In this document: positions 61,148 through 64,000 of the stretch, piece by piece
Position numbering within the stretch: the stretch's first letter is position 1
Layout of the letters: the number at the start of each line of letters is the position of its first letter
Assembly (NCBI GenBank): GCA_000783305.1
Contig: JROE01000002.1
Span: forward strand, 372,001-436,000
Source: Sphingobacteriaceae bacterium DW12
GTDB taxonomy: Bacteria > Bacteroidota > Bacteroidia > Sphingobacteriales > Sphingobacteriaceae
Reading direction: 5' to 3'
DNA: 64,000 bases
The notes under the pieces: generated by a model
Seen by the model: only the letters and a program-made list of their open reading frames with translations
What the model was told of the DNA's origin: nothing
Database searches by the model: none
Translations under genes and position numbers: made by a program

Positions 61148-62596
61148 CTAAAGCGGAAGCTTGTCCAATATATCCCGAATCCGCCTATCAGAAGGCCTTG
61201 GCGCATTAGCATCCACTATACGACCTTGGTCATCCAACAAGATAAATCTTGGTATCTGTAAAATATTAAATGCCTTCGCCATCTGCTTATTGTTGGCTTC
61301 ATCCAACCATACCTGCACACCTTCGAGTTTTTCTTTTTTCACGAAGTCCACCCATTTCTGTCGATCTTTTTGTCGATCGGTTGAAATACTGACAAAAACA
61401 ACATTCTTATCCATATAATCATGTTCAAGCTTCTTCAAAGACGGGATTTCCGCTATACAAGGACCACACCATGTAGCCCACAAATCAATATAGATATACT
61501 TTCCCCGCCAACTCTCGAAGGTCAGCGTTGTACCTGTTGTATCCTGCAATATCACGGACGGCGCCGGATTGCCCTCTAGCATTCCTTCCATAGGCTGGTA
61601 CTTTGCTTTCACCCTCTTTGCCAAATCCGGATAAGGCGATTTAGAGCCAAATTTCTCATACAACTTTCGTTTAAAATTGGACTGCAGTGCAAAGGCATAA
61701 TACTCATAAAGTGCCCGATCGGAAATCCGATTTGCTACAAAATCGAAATAGTCACCTTTCGATCCCTTCTGTTTGAACGATTCTTTCAAATAGTAATCCA
61801 GAAAATAAAAATAAGCAATTCCTTTATCCGTTTTTGTATCATCGATTTTGACCGACTGCAGGAAATCATAATACCCATCTCCAGGATCAAAACTGTCATT
61901 ACGATAAGTACGGCGCATGTTTGGATACAACATCTTTGCCATGATAGCATCTGCATAAATGGTCCACTCCGACACATGCCGTAGGTGTGTACTCATCTTA
62001 TGATCTTTAGCGTACTTCTTAAAAAATTCCATTCGCTGACCTTCCCGCTCTTTTACATATCCTTCGTACTGTACAGGATCGAATTGCACGTACGCGAAAT
62101 AATTTTTTAGGTGCTTGTCCTTATACTGATTGAACTGCCAATCTTCCACATTGAGGTAATAACTATCTGTATTATTCCTTCCAGTGATACGTAAGCTGTT
62201 TTGGATATCGCCCAGCGTTAATTGCACGTCTTGCTTTGCTTTGGGCATGAGGTAGAGAAATACCATCTCTGGGCGCTTGGTATTGGTTGTCATAGTTGTA
62301 TCTTGGCCGTCGCCCTTTTTCAAGGTAAACTGCTCTTCTACTGGAGTAGACCCCAACATCAAGAAGGCTCGGGTTGGACCTGTGATCGACAGTTCGAATC
62401 GAAACTTCCCGTCTTCATCTATCTCCACATCTTGTGACCGCTGCGCACTGAGCAAGGCATATTCCTGATAGCTGACAGTAGCTTTACCTCCAGTCCAACC
62501 TGTAATCTTCCCAGTCACAACGGCCGCTCTATTCGTAGCATATACAGCTACACAAAAGAAAATCATGGATACCAGTGTTGTTATTTTTCTATACAT
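61148..62596 (-). CDS. TlpA-like thioredoxin-fold protein with DUF4369-like N-terminal domain
   Basis: A signal peptide (MIFFCVAVYATNRAA) is followed by a DUF4369-type beta domain (VVTGKITGWTGGKATVSYQE), a helical middle, and a C-terminal thioredoxin domain with LQDTTGTTLTFESWRGKYIY, IDLWATWCGPCIAEIPSLKK and LQIPRFILLDDQGRI. The active site WCGPC lies at about residue 376, so it is a periplasmic thiol-disulphide reductase. Such genes accompany SusCD loci in Sphingobacteriaceae, and a SusD gene lies 191 bp upstream. Whether it acts on a disulphide in the SusCD machinery is not shown. Confidence 0.87.
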   Translation of the reverse strand: MYRKITTLVSMIFFCVAVYATNRAAVVTGKITGWTGGKATVSYQEYALLSAQRSQDVEIDEDGKFRFELSITGPTRAFLMLGSTPVEEQFTLKKGDGQDTTMTTNTKRPEMVFLYLMPKAKQDVQLTLGDIQNSLRITGRNNTDSYYLNVEDWQFNQYKDKHLKNYFAYVQFDPVQYEGYVKEREGQRMEFFKKYAKDHKMSTHLRHVSEWTIYADAIMAKMLYPNMRRTYRNDSFDPGDGYYDFLQSVKIDDTKTDKGIAYFYFLDYYLKESFKQKGSKGDYFDFVANRISDRALYEYYAFALQSNFKRKLYEKFGSKSPYPDLAKRVKAKYQPMEGMLEGNPAPSVILQDTTGTTLTFESWRGKYIYIDLWATWCGPCIAEIPSLKKLEHDYMDKNVVFVSISTDRQKDRQKWVDFVKKEKLEGVQVWLDEANNKQMAKAFNILQIPRFILLDDQGRIVDANAPRPSDRRIRDILDKLPL

Positions 62597-62787
62597 GGTA
62601 TTATCAAATTAAAAACATTATATACTATAAAGCAGGTCTAAAAAGCCAGCTTGATTTCATAAAACACGCCATTGCTTTCTTAATTTTCGCTCGCAATGAC
62701 GCATTTTCAAATCTTCAGACCGTGTTATTGTCCCGTATACTTTGTACATCCTTATGCCGCTTCGACTTTAAGTGCACGTGCTCCTCC

Positions 62788-64000
62788 TTAATTCTGAGTT
62801 AGATTGGGATTTAGATTAATAGCCGACGTCGGTATCGGAAGATAAATTGCTTTCGATTGCCAAGTCGGCTTCAGCGCAGGTAAAATATCGTCTGCTCTTG
62901 TCTTACCTGCAGTACACGTTTCACTCGGCCATCTCCGCAAGTCGTACCAACGATGTCCCCATTCACCAAATAGTTCAACACGACGCTCTTGTTCGAATGC
63001 CTTCCGCACCGCTGCATCATTCGCTCCCAATGAGAGTGCCTCTAATCCTGCTCGCTCGCGTATGGTATTGATATCATCTTGGGCCTCACTGTATTTTTTA
63101 AGATTATAGCGCGCTTCAGCACGAATCAAGTACTGCTCACCCAAACGCAACACCATTGTATACTCAGCTGTAGGAGTTACCCCAAAGCGCACTTTATATT
63201 TATGTGGAAATTTATGGGTTACGCCAGCGGCTGTTGTAATCTTACCTACCCATTGTTCGTCCCGCTCGTCACCGCTTTCAAAGGCATCATACAAATAATT
63301 GGGTACCATACGAAATAAAACCGACCCGTTGACCAAATTGGCAGGGATTAATAAGAACCCTTCCCAAGTATTACGTCCTCCACCGGTATTCACAGCTTGG
63401 ATTTGCCAAATAGCTTCCGTATTGTTTTTTTTGAAGATATCTTTTAATTCTCCTGTAGGCAATAGCTCATACTGGGGGTTATTGATAACCACTGTAGCCT
63501 CCTGCTCCGCTAAATCCCACTGTTTGTTATACAGATATGCTCTGGCCAGTAAGGCAGATGCCGCACCTTTGTTGGGTCGGATGCGTTCGCCTCCAGCGTC
63601 TACTTTTTCAGCATTGGGATACTTATCAAATAATTTAGCCTTTGCATCCTTGAGATCCTCAATGATGGAGGAGTATACCTCCGCCTGAGGGGTACGCGGC
63701 TTTACATTGTTTTCATTTACGTCGATTCCCAATATCAAGGGTACATCCCCAAAATTGTTGACCAAATAGAAATAACAGAAAGCCCGAATAAACTTAGCTT
63801 CTCCAATCAGTTGGTTCTTCACATTGACCGCTAGCCCTGTTGAAGCTTCCAGTCCAGCTATACACATATTGGCTTGTGCAATATATTGGTAAGGTTGCGT
63901 CCAAAGGGTACTCACATATTGATTGGAAGGCAATACTCCATTGTTCTTGAACTCATCAAAAGGTGCTGAGGCTATCGCATATGCAAATTCGTCGGCCTCC
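62788..64000 (-). CDS. RagB/SusD-family lipoprotein, third locus, 5' end outside window
   Basis: The frame stays open to the right edge of the window (EADEFAYAIASAPFDEFKNN precedes the first Met-like codon), so the lipobox and N-terminus lie outside. The remaining 400 residues carry GEAKFIRAFCYFYLVNNFGD, VPLILGID, GAASALLARAYLYNKQWDLA and MVLRLGEQYLIRAEARYNLK. FEQERRVELFGEWGHRWYDL and the C-terminal NLTQN complete the SusD pattern. A SusC gene is expected to the right. The TlpA-like gene follows it. Confidence 0.92.
   Translation of the reverse strand, partial: EADEFAYAIASAPFDEFKNNGVLPSNQYVSTLWTQPYQYIAQANMCIAGLEASTGLAVNVKNQLIGEAKFIRAFCYFYLVNNFGDVPLILGIDVNENNVKPRTPQAEVYSSIIEDLKDAKAKLFDKYPNAEKVDAGGERIRPNKGAASALLARAYLYNKQWDLAEQEATVVINNPQYELLPTGELKDIFKKNNTEAIWQIQAVNTGGGRNTWEGFLLIPANLVNGSVLFRMVPNYLYDAFESGDERDEQWVGKITTAAGVTHKFPHKYKVRFGVTPTAEYTMVLRLGEQYLIRAEARYNLKKYSEAQDDINTIRERAGLEALSLGANDAAVRKAFEQERRVELFGEWGHRWYDLRRWPSETCTAGKTRADDILPALKPTWQSKAIYLPIPTSAINLNPNLTQN

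Noticed and set aside
1..64000. CRISPR array, tRNA or rRNA genes
   Set aside because: No regularly spaced identical repeats and no cloverleaf or rRNA core sequence was found on either strand.

Overview
This 64 kb window comes from a member of the Bacteroidota, most likely the Sphingobacteriaceae (Sphingobacterium, Pedobacter or a close relative). The evidence is three SusC/SusD-type loci, DUF4998, DUF4959/DUF5000 and DUF1735 surface lipoproteins, TlpA/DUF4369 thioredoxins, TAnnTTTG-type promoter elements and almost no Shine-Dalgarno signals. No rRNA, tRNA or CRISPR array was seen. Function calls rest on reading the translated sequences and recognising families from memory; no database search was run.

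Layout. 1-5.5 kb is worn accessory DNA: a HAD hydrolase cut by the window edge, two lipoproteins, a run of decayed genes (frameshifted ArsR regulator, internally deleted DUF6157, truncated GNAT) around an intact AHSA1-type gene, and a 17-repeat MORN protein. Tmk follows with a strong terminator. 6.8-14.5 kb is an AT-rich island: a dead tyrosine recombinase fused to a mobilisation-gene remnant, then a tightly overlapping five-gene restriction-modification operon (XRE controller, beta-class amino-MTase, C5-MTase, McrB-like AAA+ motor, LlaJI-family nuclease). 14.2-16.4 kb holds further relics (AraC tail, ECF sigma fragment) and a RibD/DHFR-like reductase.

16.4-24.1 kb, all on the minus strand, is an RND multidrug efflux operon (adaptor, pump, outer-membrane channel) with AraC and TetR regulators upstream. 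Next come DUF6624 and an orphan colicin/pyocin-type immunity gene. 25.7-32.9 kb is an iron-uptake-like operon (siderophore receptor, PepSY membrane protein, second TonB-dependent receptor) with a divergent AraC regulator.

33-44.3 kb is a DeoR-controlled SusCD locus without any glycoside hydrolase. It encodes SusC, SusD, a Tat-exported DegT-type PLP aminotransferase, a DUF1735-propeller lipoprotein, MurQ, and a ceramidase-fold enzyme with an inserted propeller-like segment. After a 960 bp gap a planctomycete-type pair follows (membrane/cytochrome c/DUF1549/DUF1553 protein and a Tat-exported DUF1501 protein). Together these suggest an exported redox and amino-group chemistry pathway for an amino-sugar or lactyl-ether glycan, which is the most unusual system here. 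49.9-60 kb is a second SusCD locus with DUF5000 and DUF4998 lipoproteins and a metallophosphoesterase, again without glycosidases. 60.5-64 kb holds a DUF4890 protein, a TlpA-like thioredoxin and a third SusD that runs off the window.
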